The position numbers and the translations under genes were made by a program. Of a stretch of 64,000 bases of DNA, positions 35,223-43,505 are shown in pieces. Source of the stretch: Dorea sp. 5-2 (GTDB lineage Bacteria > Bacillota > Clostridia > Lachnospirales > Lachnospiraceae); contig NZ_KE159726.1 in assembly GCF_000403455.2 (NCBI RefSeq), positions 177,021-241,020 on the forward strand, read 5' to 3'. The notes below the pieces were generated by a model, which made no database searches, had not been told where the DNA came from, and saw only the letters and a program-made list of their open reading frames with translations. How positions within the stretch are numbered: position 1 is the stretch's first letter; the number at the start of each line of letters is the position of its first letter.

Positions 35223-35492
35223 ATGGCAGAGATTCGAAAGAGAATGGTCTTCCATGGAAGAGTACAGGGAGTCGGGTTCCGATATACGGCAAGACATCTT
35301 GCAGCCTCCCTCGGGCTGACCGGGTGGGTCAGGAATGAATACGACGGTACGGTGCATATGGAAGTGCAGGGAAGGAAGGCTATGATCTATAAGCTGATGG
35401 AAGGGCTGAACCGAGGGATGTACATTTCTATTGACTGGATCGATGAGAAGGATATTCCGGTGATAGAAGAGAGAAGCTTCGTGGTCCGGTGA
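35223..35492 (+). CDS. acyP: Acylphosphatase
   Basis: Hydrolyses acyl phosphates such as acetyl phosphate or carbamoyl phosphate. 89 residues, the usual size. The signature GRVQGVGFRYTARH (about 14-27) contains the phosphate-binding arginine, and GWVRNEYDGTVHMEVQG (about 37-53) contains the catalytic asparagine. It is the first gene of a short unit with a TetR regulator 73 bases downstream. No clear link to the hydroxyproline genes other than position. Confidence 0.94.
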   Translation: MAEIRKRMVFHGRVQGVGFRYTARHLAASLGLTGWVRNEYDGTVHMEVQGRKAMIYKLMEGLNRGMYISIDWIDEKDIPVIEERSFVVR

Positions 35493-35565
35493 TAGCGGGG
35501 CAGACAGAAGAGACGCAAAACCAGTCGTTTTGGAACATATAGGTATGGGCAGGAGGAAGGAAGAC

Positions 35566-36153
35566 ATGGAAAAAGATACGAAGAAGAGTGTAAAGAGCAG
35601 GATTGTCTCGGCGGCATGGCGGTTATTTTACGAGAAGGGGTACAATGGAACAACGGTGGATGATATCATCGAATTGTCAGAGACTTCCAAGGGGTCTTTC
35701 TATTATTATTTCAGTACGAAGGACGAGCTCCTGAATACATTGTCGCTGATCCTGGATGAATACTATGAAGAACTTGAGAAAAAGATGGATCCGGAGATGA
35801 ATAGTTTCTCCAAATTATTATATCTGAATTATGAGGTGCATACTATGATGGAAGAGAAGATCAGTATGGATCTGCTTGCGTCGTTGTATTCCACGCAGCT
35901 TGTATCAGAGAAGGAGAGCCACCTTCTGGATCAGAACCGTAACTATTACAGGCTGGTAAATCGTATTGTAGAAGAGGGACAGAGGCGCGGCGAGATACGG
36001 ACGGATGTTCCGGCAAGCGAGGTGACACGGTACTATACGATGTGCGAACGTGCGTTAGTGTCGGACTGGTGCCTGAATAAGGGCAGGTATTCTCTGGGGC
36101 AGTACAGTAAGGAATGTATGCCGTTCATGATGGAACATTTTAAGAGCTGTTAA
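35566..36153 (+). CDS. TetR/AcrR-family transcriptional regulator
   Basis: One-component regulator of 195 residues. The start at 35566 has AGGAGGAAGG upstream, better than an ATG 36 bases earlier. The HTH (about 10-55) shows RIVSAAWRLFYEKGYNGTTVDDI, then ETSKGSFYYYFSTKDELL, the canonical TetR end of the DNA-binding domain. The C-terminal ligand domain has no recognisable family. Candidate sites are the palindrome at 35155 and the inverted repeat over the hypE promoter; both are inference. Confidence 0.9.
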   Translation: MEKDTKKSVKSRIVSAAWRLFYEKGYNGTTVDDIIELSETSKGSFYYYFSTKDELLNTLSLILDEYYEELEKKMDPEMNSFSKLLYLNYEVHTMMEEKISMDLLASLYSTQLVSEKESHLLDQNRNYYRLVNRIVEEGQRRGEIRTDVPASEVTRYYTMCERALVSDWCLNKGRYSLGQYSKECMPFMMEHFKSC

Positions 36154-36195
36154 GCATGGCTTCTTTTCAAATACGCTCTGGGGGAGACTGGGAAT

Positions 36196-36888
36196 ATGGT
36201 AATACAATGTATGAAGAAGTTTTCGTTATTAGATTACCCGGGAAAAGCCGCCTGCACGCTATATACGGCGGGATGTAATTTCCGGTGTCCGTATTGTTAT
36301 AGTGCGCCGTTGGTGATTGATACGCACAAGAACAGAGAGATCCCTCTGGAAGAGATTTATCGGTATCTTGAGAAATGTAAAGGATTGCTTGACGGTATCT
36401 GTCTGACCGGGGGCGAACCCATGATCCAGCATGGGATCGAAGATTTTTTGAGCCGTGTCAGAGAGTTGGGATATGAAGTACGTCTGGAGACCAACGGAAG
36501 CTTCCCGGGGAAATTAAGAAGGCTTATCTCGGAAGGACTGGTCAGTTACATAGCTATGGATATCAAGAATTCCCGGGAGAGATACGGCGAGACCGTGGGA
36601 ATCGAAGGATATGATGTGGAAAATATCTGCAGAAGCGTCGAGTATCTGTTAAGCGGCGCCATACCATATGAATTCAGTACAACGGTGGTGCTTGAACTTC
36701 ATCAGAGATCGGATTTTGAAGCGATCGGCAGATGGATCGCAGGAGCAAAACGCTACTATCTTCAGCGGTACCTGGATTCAGAGAGCGTGATGCAGGGAGG
36801 GCTTCACAGGTATAATGACAGTATCATGCAGCAGGCGCTTGAGATTGTACGGGAAAATGTCCCGTCGGCGAAGCTGCGCGGGTGGTAG
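36196..36888 (+). CDS. nrdG: NrdG-like anaerobic ribonucleotide reductase activating protein
   Basis: Radical SAM protein of 230 residues of the NrdG2 type (anaerobic ribonucleoside-triphosphate reductase activase). The cluster motif is CNFRCPYCYS (CX3CX2C, about residues 27-34); GGEPM near 72 and LETNGSFPGKL near 95-105 bind SAM. The beginning MKKFSLLDYPGKAACTLYTAGC is typical of the family. No reductase gene is adjacent. These activases are commonly stand-alone in clostridia, and the true client could differ. The closeness to hypD is probably accidental because hypD has its own activase. Confidence 0.8.
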   Translation: MVIQCMKKFSLLDYPGKAACTLYTAGCNFRCPYCYSAPLVIDTHKNREIPLEEIYRYLEKCKGLLDGICLTGGEPMIQHGIEDFLSRVRELGYEVRLETNGSFPGKLRRLISEGLVSYIAMDIKNSRERYGETVGIEGYDVENICRSVEYLLSGAIPYEFSTTVVLELHQRSDFEAIGRWIAGAKRYYLQRYLDSESVMQGGLHRYNDSIMQQALEIVRENVPSAKLRGW

Positions 36889-36931
36889 GCAGTGCGGCGA
36901 AAGAGTATCGCGCTGAGAACCAGACGATCCA

Positions 36932-37594
36932 TTAGTTTGACTTCTGTCTGATTCCTTCTGCCTTAAGCGCACTGTTTCGTCCCGTCTCAAAATGGTCGGT
37001 TCTTAGAAGTGTATAGGATTCTGTGAAGTCTCCCTTTCTCATATATTCGATCATCTTCTTAAGATTCTCGTTAGTTCCTGATATATCCATTCCGTTCCTG
37101 ACAGAATATTGTCCGATGCGGATCAGTTCACATAGATTGTTCTCATAGATTTTATTAATACGCTCGTTTTCAAAGATGCTGATGATCTCCATATGCATGG
37201 CTGTATCGGCGACTTCCCATTCATAGGGATCGTCGGCAGACGCGCACATGCGGACTACCTTCTCCTCAATACGGTAGGAGTATTCTTCGTTGCGTCCGGA
37301 AGTAAAGATGAGCTTGAATGCCGCGCCTTCTAAGAGTTCGCGGATCTGGTACAGCTCGTTGATATCCTTGTCGGTGATCTCCCGGACAGTCATGGATTTG
37401 TAATAGTCGGATACGATAAGGCCCTCTGCCTGCAGCATCTGTATGGCGGATCGGACCGGACTGCGGCTCATGCCAAGTTCGCCGGTAAGCATCGCTTCCG
37501 TGAGCGGCATACCTGGGGGATATGCGAGATTCAGTATCTTTTCCTTTATCTTCTCGTAAGCCTGGTTGGTGAGAGATGCATTTTTTTCAGCCAT
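36932..37594 (-). CDS. GntR-family regulator, FCD domain
   Basis: FadR-type repressor of 220 residues. Winged helix about 5-72 with YPPGMPLTEAMLTGELGMSRSPVRSAI in family order, then the all-helical FCD ligand domain (about 85-210), which usually binds a carboxylate through a metal site. It is divergent from proC. Between them lie two copies of a TGTATACA-containing motif typical of operators for this family, so it probably controls proC and perhaps hydroxyproline or proline metabolism. The ligand is unknown. Confidence 0.87.
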   Translation of the reverse strand: MAEKNASLTNQAYEKIKEKILNLAYPPGMPLTEAMLTGELGMSRSPVRSAIQMLQAEGLIVSDYYKSMTVREITDKDINELYQIRELLEGAAFKLIFTSGRNEEYSYRIEEKVVRMCASADDPYEWEVADTAMHMEIISIFENERINKIYENNLCELIRIGQYSVRNGMDISGTNENLKKMIEYMRKGDFTESYTLLRTDHFETGRNSALKAEGIRQKSN

Positions 37595-37733
37595 GCAGGT
37601 TCGTTCCTCCGTTTATGAAAATAATTTACTGCTGATCTAGATTAATTTCGTTGTAGTCTTATTCTAACATGGAGATGAGGGATAGACAAGTTCTGGTTTG
37701 GGATATTCCGGGTGGAAATTTACCAAAAACAGG

Positions 37734-37804
37734 TTGACTTGTAATAGGGGAAATGTTATAGTCAAGCAAGAAGGAATGTATACAAAAAATATAATTGTAT
37801 ACAA
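37734..37804 (+). promoter_or_regulatory. proC promoter and GntR-type operators
   Basis: TTGACT (37734-37739), 17 bases, TATAGT (37757-37762). Downstream are TGTATACA (37777-37784) and TTGTATACAA (37795-37804), palindromes of the kind bound by FCD-type GntR proteins, 19 bp apart centre to centre. Their position past the start point favours repression by roadblock. Confidence 0.7.
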
Positions 37805-37829
37805 ATAAGAGAAAAGGATGGTGTTTCAA

Positions 37830-38624
37830 ATGAAATTAGGATTTATTGGAACTGGGAATATGGCGTCGGCGATTATGGGAGGGATCATCAAGAACCAGAT
37901 CATTCCGGCAGAAGAGATCATCGGAGCGGACTTATTCGCGCCGGGAAGAGAGAAGGCAAAGGCACAGTTCGGGATCCATGTGACGGACAGCAACAAAGAA
38001 GTGGTGGAGAAGGCGGACGTGATCGTATTATCCGTGAAGCCTCAGTTCTATGCAGATGTGATCCGGGAGATCCGGGATGTGATCCGGGCGGAGCAGATCG
38101 TGATCACGATCGCGCCGGGAAAGACGCTTGCGTGGCTTACGGAGCAGTTCGGCAAGGATGTGAAGCTTGTGCGGACGATGCCGAACACACCGGCGATGGT
38201 GGGAGAAGGTATGACGGCGGCGTGTCCCAATGAGCATATGGCGGAAGAAGAGACGGCATATGTGCGCACACTTCTTGAGAGCTTCAGCCGTGTCGAGATT
38301 GTTCCGGAGCGTCTGATGGATGCCGTGGTTTCAGTCAGCGGCAGTTCACCGGCATATGTATTCATGTTGATCGAAGCAATGGCGGATGCGGCGGTTTCCG
38401 GGGGTATGCCAAGAACGCAGGCATACCAGTTTGCGGCGCAGGCAGTCCTTGGAAGCGCGAAGATGGTGCTTGAGACAGGAAAGCATCCGGGCGAGCTTAA
38501 GGATATGGTATGTTCCCCGGCAGGCACAACGATCGAAGCGGTGCGCGTACTGGAAGAACGCGGGTTCCGCAGCGCAGTATTTGAGGCGATGAAAGTCTGT
38601 GAAGAGATATCTAAGGGAATGTAG
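37830..38624 (+). CDS. proC: Pyrroline-5-carboxylate reductase
   Basis: Reduces pyrroline-5-carboxylate to L-proline with NAD(P)H. 264 residues from the ATG at 37830 (AAGGATGG ahead). N-terminal Rossmann motif GFIGTGNMASAIMGGI (4-19), VILSVKPQ near 70, MPNTPAMVGEGMTA near 115 and the C-terminal signature VSGSSPAYVFMLIEAMADA with SPAGTTIEAVRVLEERGFR. Within 3 kb of hypD, whose product is its substrate, so the two can run hydroxyproline to proline. Control is separate: its own promoter with GntR-type sites. Confidence 0.96.
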   Translation: MKLGFIGTGNMASAIMGGIIKNQIIPAEEIIGADLFAPGREKAKAQFGIHVTDSNKEVVEKADVIVLSVKPQFYADVIREIRDVIRAEQIVITIAPGKTLAWLTEQFGKDVKLVRTMPNTPAMVGEGMTAACPNEHMAEEETAYVRTLLESFSRVEIVPERLMDAVVSVSGSSPAYVFMLIEAMADAAVSGGMPRTQAYQFAAQAVLGSAKMVLETGKHPGELKDMVCSPAGTTIEAVRVLEERGFRSAVFEAMKVCEEISKGM

Positions 38625-38919
38625 TAATTAAAGGAAAGAATAATACCATTCTCGATATTACCGATCAGGACAAGAAGGAGCGTCTGTCGCAGCTGTGCGA
38701 CGACCAGCCCTTTATCGCGAAAGCGAAGATGGCGCTTGTGTTCTGTGCAGATTGCAGGAAATGGCTTTCGTTCTACCGTGAGGCAGGGCTGACACCGGCA
38801 AGATCGGGGACAAAGAGTATGAAGAATGGATGGAGGCTTTCTGGAAAAGGAAGTATGAGTCTGATTTTTCGAATGAGATGAATCGTTCGATGGAAGTATA
38901 TCTGCGAGAATTTTTATAA
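38621..38919 (+). pseudogene. Nitroreductase-family remnant
   Basis: Directly after proC an in-frame but start-less stretch reads NNTILDITDQDKKERL, then DDQPFIAKAKMALVFCADC, typical of the middle of NfsA/FRP-like nitroreductases. After GLTPAR the frame shifts, and the next frame reads GDKEYEEWMEAFWKRKYESD and ends MNRSMEVYLREFL, the expected C terminus. The N-terminal half and roughly 90 residues between the two blocks are missing, so the gene is dead. Identified by resemblance, not search. Confidence 0.75.
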
Positions 38920-38922
38920 AAA

Positions 38923-39004
38923 GCGTGTTTGAAAATGCATTCCGGTCATCTGTATGCCCTGTTAAGTGGGCATACAGATGGCGGAAAGAAATTCTCAAAC
39001 ATGC
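38923..39004. repeat. 82-bp imperfect inverted repeat
   Basis: Outer arms GCGTGTTTGA/TCAAACATGC, a middle part TTCCG/CGGAA, and a perfect inner 13-bp stem CATCTGTATGCCC / GGGCATACAGATG with an 8-base loop. It lies between the pseudogene and a convergent gene. It could be a strong terminator for both sides or a short MITE-like element. Confidence 0.6.
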
Positions 39005-39005
39005 T

Positions 39006-40043
39006 CTAATGCAGCATTGCACGGATTGCAGGATCATCCCGCAGAAAGTCATATGTATGATTTGCCGGATCTGCCAGTTCCTTTGTGATCCATGCGCGCG
39101 TCATCTGTCCGATGTCTGTCTCTTTCAGAGAAAGATGCCGGTATAGAGGCGAATGCGCCGGTTTCCACTTCTTGTCAAGCGCCGGGAACATTTGCTGTAA
39201 GGCTTCCCTGCATTTTTCAGTATCCTGTCTTGCAAGCGCTAATTGGAAATCTGCAAGATGTGTGGTGCATTCCCACAGGTCAAATAGTTTGGCGGTCTTC
39301 CCGGCAATATCGTTAAGCTGTTCGGCATCTTCCGGATGATCCTCTTTAACCGCGATTTCTGTCAGCGTATACAGGGAGGACTGGATCATGCTAATCTCGG
39401 ACAATACCTTCTGTTCGATCAATTGTGCCGCTTTTGTCCAATCGCCCCGTTCAAGGTACAGGGTGGACTGAAGCCGCTTTTTGTCGATCATCGCCGCGTC
39501 AGGCAGTTCTTCCAGTAATTTTTCAGCGGCATCGAATTCCTTCCGGGATGTAAGCTTCGAGATCAACATAGCTTTTGCATGATTGCATAGAGCAGGATCA
39601 GAACTTTTGGATACCCGTGTATACCATTCCTCAATGGCAGCCAAATACGGGGAATCTTTGATATTGCCGGAGTGCATGATCACAAGTCCTTCAAAGGTCA
39701 GCGCCGCGTTAAGAAGCAGGGCGTCGCTGGAAGGATATTCGTGGAATTTGTCTAATACCATGTGAAATGCATGGTCGAGCCCTTTGGCATTGGCAGCAGA
39801 AACCAGTTCATTCAGAAAATTGCCGATTTCTTCTTGGGTGAGATCTTCCTGGAAAGATAGAAGGGTATTCAGATCTGTGCCGAGCAGCCGCGCCAACGCA
39901 GGCAACAGGGTAATATCCGGGTAGGAAATTGCCTTTTCCCATTTGTTGACCGCAGGGGCGGAGACGCCCAGGAAAGAAGCCAGCTGCTCCTGGGTGTACC
40001 CCTTTTCGATCCGTTTGCTGCGTATGATTTCATGGATCTTCAT
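39006..40043 (-). CDS. XRE-family regulator with TPR-like C-terminal domain
   Basis: Putative quorum- or stress-type regulator of 345 residues. An XRE helix-turn-helix covers about 5-60 (YTQEQLASFLGVSAPAVNKW), followed by helical repeats to the end, with several 30-40-residue pairs typical of tetratricopeptide arrays. In Firmicutes this layout occurs in stand-alone regulators that often answer small peptides. AGGAGGA lies 9 bases upstream of the ATG. No obvious partner gene, so the signal is unknown. Confidence 0.85.
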   Translation of the reverse strand: MKIHEIIRSKRIEKGYTQEQLASFLGVSAPAVNKWEKAISYPDITLLPALARLLGTDLNTLLSFQEDLTQEEIGNFLNELVSAANAKGLDHAFHMVLDKFHEYPSSDALLLNAALTFEGLVIMHSGNIKDSPYLAAIEEWYTRVSKSSDPALCNHAKAMLISKLTSRKEFDAAEKLLEELPDAAMIDKKRLQSTLYLERGDWTKAAQLIEQKVLSEISMIQSSLYTLTEIAVKEDHPEDAEQLNDIAGKTAKLFDLWECTTHLADFQLALARQDTEKCREALQQMFPALDKKWKPAHSPLYRHLSLKETDIGQMTRAWITKELADPANHTYDFLRDDPAIRAMLH

Positions 40044-40207
40044 GGAAATGTCCTCCTTTTTCTTAGTTTCTGATGTTATTATAACAATTTTAGGAGGAAA
40101 AAACGATTGAAGTATTGTATATTTTCGGCTTTATAAATTAACTGTTGGTTAAAAAGCTGCCAAAGATGATACGAATGTCTTTGTTGATGCAGGGGCTTTT
40201 TTCGCTA

Positions 40208-40747
40208 TCATAAATCAGAGATTTTGATAGTCAAACCATCAAATATATGGACGGGGATTTCATCATCAAAAGAAAATTGGCTGGAATCTTCTTCGCCATC
40301 AAAAGAATATATTTGAACCGTTTTTGTTATCGGGTTCACGATCCAGTATTCCCGAACCCCGGCAGTGCGGTACTTAAATAGCTTGATACTATAGTCCATC
40401 CGTTGTGTTGATGGGGAGATAACTTCCACGATCCAATCTGGAGCCCCGTTACATCCCTTATCTTCTAGTTTGCTTTTATCACAGATAACAGATATATCAG
40501 GCTCAACATAGTTTTTATCGTCAGCATTTAAAAATACCGCATAAGGAGCAAGATATATTTTGCATAATCCTTTATTAGTATCGATATAGTCTGCAATTTT
40601 TCTTGATAATGAAAAAATAATGTCTTGATGTCTTGCATTTGGTGGTGCCATCATATACATCTGCCCGTCGATCAGCTCCGCCCGCTGTCCGTCTGGGAGG
40701 GCGTAGATATCATCAATTGTATAAGTAAGCCGTTGTGCTAAAGCCAT
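40208..40747 (-). CDS. Uma2-family (DUF820) putative nuclease
   Basis: Protein of 179 residues of the Uma2 family, which has a PD-(D/E)XK restriction-endonuclease fold. Features: YTIDDIYALPDGQRAELIDG (start of the fold), YVEPDISVICDKSK and PDWIVEVISPSTQRMDYSIK with the acidic and lysine residues of the active site, and REYWIVNP. GGAGG precedes the ATG. These proteins are abundant in cyanobacteria and scattered in Firmicutes; their biological role is unproven, with defence or transposon origin suggested. It stands alone here in a decayed region. Confidence 0.88.
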   Translation of the reverse strand: MALAQRLTYTIDDIYALPDGQRAELIDGQMYMMAPPNARHQDIIFSLSRKIADYIDTNKGLCKIYLAPYAVFLNADDKNYVEPDISVICDKSKLEDKGCNGAPDWIVEVISPSTQRMDYSIKLFKYRTAGVREYWIVNPITKTVQIYSFDGEEDSSQFSFDDEIPVHIFDGLTIKISDL

Positions 40748-40799
40748 TTTGTAAACCTCCTTTGTGGTAATGAATTTATTTTATCATATTTCAGATCCA

Positions 40800-41210
40800 T
40801 TATATTAAGAATTCGATTGGAGACATTCCCTTAGCTTTAAGGTATACATCTATCGTAGATTCAAACTGGTTAATAATAGCTTCTTTTTCATCCTCGGATG
40901 CCCCGCCAACTTTGCGATACAACATGAGGAGCCTACGTTCAGAATCATTTTGGGCGATGATGTTTGGATTACCTTCAGCATTCATATTCTTTGTAGAGCG
41001 ATTGATTATAATACCAGATGCAAGATTTTCAGTATCTACACCTAACTCTTTTGTGATTTTCATTACATTAGTAATGTTCGAATTGGCTATACCTCTTTTT
41101 AAGATACTGTCTAAAGTAGACCAAGGCATTTCTATTATTTCACAAAATTTTTTTAGACTGCCATATTTTTCGATTATCATTTCCCGTATTTTTGTTTCAA
41201 TATCAGTCAT
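40800..41210 (-). CDS. XRE-like phage-type repressor
   Basis: Small DNA-binding protein of 136 residues. The N-terminal half (TKIREMIIEKYGSLKKFCEIIEMPWSTLDSILKRG in family order) is a Cro/CI-like HTH of a kind common in clostridial prophage repressors. The C terminus is helical and has no peptidase motif, so it is not a LexA/CI autoprotease. AGGAGGA lies 8 bases ahead of the ATG. Its divergent neighbour is the fragment of an antirepressor at 41322, and paired 17-bp repeats fill the space between. It is likely the surviving immunity gene of a lost prophage. Confidence 0.78.
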   Translation of the reverse strand: MTDIETKIREMIIEKYGSLKKFCEIIEMPWSTLDSILKRGIANSNITNVMKITKELGVDTENLASGIIINRSTKNMNAEGNPNIIAQNDSERRLLMLYRKVGGASEDEKEAIINQFESTIDVYLKAKGMSPIEFLI

Positions 41211-41245
41211 ACTGTATCCTCCTACATATTTAAAATATCATGAAT

Positions 41246-41304
41246 ATATCGAAAAATCAAGATATAACTCCATTTTTATGAAATAAAATATCGAAAATTC
41301 AAGA
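41246..41304. promoter_or_regulatory. Paired operator repeats of the phage-type repressor
   Basis: ATATCGAAAAATCAAGA (41246-41262) and ATATCGAAAATTCAAGA (41288-41304) differ at one position and are 42 bp apart, four helical turns. They occupy the divergent promoter region between the XRE repressor and the antirepressor fragment. Confidence 0.6.
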
Positions 41305-41321
41305 ATGAAAGAAGAGAGAAT

Positions 41322-41453
41322 ATGAATAATCTTAGTAAAAGAGCAATTACTTCCATGGAAGTGGCTCAGATGGTGGTATCTATTTTATCATGTGGTGAAG
41401 GTAAGATGCCGCCGCAGATGCAGGAGTACCGTTTTCAAGATTGGGGGATGTAG
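41322..41453 (+). pseudogene. Truncated Rha/antirepressor-like gene
   Basis: A 43-codon frame with a good site (GAAGAGAG) starts MNNLSKRAITSMEVAQMV, which matches the beginning of phage Rha-type regulatory or antirepressor proteins. After about 20 residues the similarity stops and the frame closes, so the rest was deleted. With the neighbouring repressor it marks the remains of a prophage. Confidence 0.6.
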
Positions 41454-41530
41454 TGAAGCGGAGAGAATATGTTATAGGTTCTAGAGTGATTTTAGGGTAT
41501 GGTGTATAAAAAGGATTGAACATAAAATAA

Positions 41531-41562
41531 TTCTTATCGGAGATAAAAATCCCCGATAAGAA
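41531..41562 (-). terminator. Terminator for the LacI-family gene
   Basis: Perfect 10-bp stem TTCTTATCGG / CCGATAAGAA. Read on the minus strand it is followed by TTATTTTATG, right behind the LacI stop codon. Confidence 0.7.
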
Positions 41563-41581
41563 GAGACGTAATTTTAGTAGT

Positions 41582-42574
41582 TCAGCGTCTGGTAGTATTT
41601 TTCTCAATTAGTGTATTTGGTACGATCGTTTCACATGGGATGTAGTTGTCAAACCCGTCTATAGCTAATTGTGCCATTAGTTGAATGTTTTGGGCTACAG
41701 AAGTGATCGGATATATGGCACATTCTGATATTGGTGAATTATCGTAACCAATAATCTCTACTTCATTAGGAATCCGTAGATTTTTTAAAATACATTGCTG
41801 TTCAAACAATCTGGCAATGTCATCATTGGAGCAGAAGACTCCCCATCTTTTTCCCTTGTATTTAACTAATAAATCTTCAACAATCTCATCCATTGTCTGT
41901 GTCGCGATCGGCAGGAACGGCGCAGACAACTCTGGGCATATGATTCTTTCGTAGGTCTGTTTTTCCATCAGACATTCAAATCCCACGATTCGTTTAAAAG
42001 ACGGCCAAATAGTGCTGTATCCATTATTGATATGAATAAATACTTCACAGTTATTTTGGAGCAAAAGCTCAGCAGCCAGTTTTCCGCCGGTAAAATTATC
42101 ACTATTGATCTGCATAAAGTTACCGCCAGATCGTTCGATGGTAATAACGGGCACGGGTAAATTGGTGATATCTTCCGCATCTAGCAGCGGACTTAACAGA
42201 ATTGCCCCCTTAGGCCGGTATTGGCATAAGGCATAGATTGCGGCAAGTTCATCTTTTTTTGATTTTTCTGATGTATACGGAATAATGTGATACCCTTTTT
42301 CTTTGCCGATTTCTATTAACTGATTGAGCAGTTCCGTATAGAAACCGAACTGGAGATGCGGCAGGATTATGATGATCAGATTCGTGGTGTGATCCTCTTG
42401 TATCTGCATAGGCCATCCGGGCTGAAAATTTAATTCTTTTAGCTTTTGTTCAATTTTCCTGCGGGTAGAGTCGGAGAGCAGACTGGGATTATTAAAATAT
42501 CTGGATACGGTAGCAGGAGAAATATCACATGCAGAAGCAATATCCCGTATATTTATTCTGTTGCTTTTTTTCAT
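41582..42574 (-). CDS. LacI-family transcriptional regulator
   Basis: Sugar-responsive repressor of 330 residues. The HTH is INIRDIASACDISPATVSRY (about 7-26), followed by the hinge region LKELNFQP and a periplasmic-binding-protein-like ligand domain (about 60-325) with WGVFCSNDDIARLFEQQ and EIIGYDNSPISECAIYPITSV. It is divergent from a truncated sugar-binding-protein gene, so its transporter operon has been lost. A perfect palindrome at 42831 is a candidate operator. No terminator-less read-through is apparent. Confidence 0.92.
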   Translation of the reverse strand: MKKSNRINIRDIASACDISPATVSRYFNNPSLLSDSTRRKIEQKLKELNFQPGWPMQIQEDHTTNLIIIILPHLQFGFYTELLNQLIEIGKEKGYHIIPYTSEKSKKDELAAIYALCQYRPKGAILLSPLLDAEDITNLPVPVITIERSGGNFMQINSDNFTGGKLAAELLLQNNCEVFIHINNGYSTIWPSFKRIVGFECLMEKQTYERIICPELSAPFLPIATQTMDEIVEDLLVKYKGKRWGVFCSNDDIARLFEQQCILKNLRIPNEVEIIGYDNSPISECAIYPITSVAQNIQLMAQLAIDGFDNYIPCETIVPNTLIEKNTTRR

Positions 42575-42791
42575 TATACTGTTCCTCGCTCAACGAATAA
42601 TATGAAAAAGTATAACATAACTTTGAAACAATGTAAATAGATAACAAATAAATGAAAAATATTTTGATCTATAGTTGAAAGTATGTTTCATATCTAAGAT
42701 TGAAATATAGTGTAATTCAACCAATAAATTTGATTGAAAATTAAATGATCATTATGAAATTTGTGCAAACTAACAAAATATAAAATAGATG

Positions 42792-42844
42792 TTGCATATA
42801 ATGTGAATAATGATACAATGAAAATATAGATGAAATATATTTCA
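42792..42844 (+). promoter_or_regulatory. Promoter and LacI-type operator of the lost sugar operon
   Basis: TTGCAT (42792-42797), 16 bases, TACAAT (42814-42819), then TGAAATATATTTCA (42831-42844), a perfect 14-bp palindrome. GAAAC half-sites recur nearby on both sides. It still directs transcription toward the truncated gene. Confidence 0.6.
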
Positions 42845-42880
42845 TAAAATGAAACAAACAATAAAAAGTAAGAAGAAAAA

Positions 42881-43318
42881 ATGAAAAAAAGAATTTTTAG
42901 CGTGTTACTTGCGTCGGTTATGGCAATGTCACTTACCGCAGGGTGTGGCGGAAAGAAAGAGGGCAGTGAACCTTCGGAGAGCAAAGGAAACAGTATTACA
43001 GTTCTGGTTGAAAGCGGGTCTCCGGCAGAAGCTCTTGCAAATGAGACAGCGGCAGATTTTGAGAAGGAGACAGGTTGTAAAGTCGTGATAGATGCAGTTG
43101 CCTATACTGGTATGTATGATAAGCTTTCGACAGAGATTAAAGCAGGCGAAGCTACACATGACGTTGGCTGTTTGGATGTTGTATGGCTTGCTGCATTCAG
43201 GGATGCTATAGAACCCATCAATGATGCGGATAAGAGCGATTTCCTTCCGACCCTTGAAGAAAGCGGTACGCTTGACGGGAATCTCCTTGGGTATCCTAAA
43301 CTAGTGCCTGGGTTTTAG
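42881..43318 (+). pseudogene. Truncated sugar ABC transporter binding lipoprotein
   Basis: The first 145 codons of a CUT1-type extracellular sugar-binding protein. The lipoprotein signal ends in the lipobox SLTAGC (C22), and domain 1 begins with ITVLVESGSPAEALANETA. Homologues run about 400 residues or more; here the frame stops at GYPKLVPGF, where foreign sequence begins. The permeases and the rest of the operon are missing. The break coincides with a transposon remnant, so an insertion or deletion removed the operon while its LacI regulator survived. Confidence 0.82.
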
Positions 43319-43406
43319 CCGTGTATAGCGTGTATCGTGTTGAAAATAATGGAATATAGTTACAGAATACACAAAGCATAAGAAAAAATGTGTATGAAGT
43401 AAGAGG

Positions 43407-43458
43407 AATAAATGTAATGACTGGCAGGAGAAAGAAAGTCTCTGGAAGCCAGTTTTTT
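43407..43458 (+). repeat. 52-bp terminator-like repeat, copy 1
   Basis: Matches 45921-45972 at 50 of 52 positions. It contains ACTGGC...GCCAGT with an inner GGAGA/TCTC pairing, followed by TTTTTT, which is the shape of an intrinsic terminator. The two copies bracket the transposon remnant and the DUF262-HEPN genes. Confidence 0.85.
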
Positions 43459-43505
43459 GATGGGGAAATATAAATAAATATGACAAGATGCTTGCAGTCA
43501 ATTGA

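Noticed and set aside
38048..39052. 334-codon open frame on the minus strand
   Set aside because: It lies opposite proC and continues through the nitroreductase wreck and the inverted repeat; its sequence resembles no protein and proC is certain.
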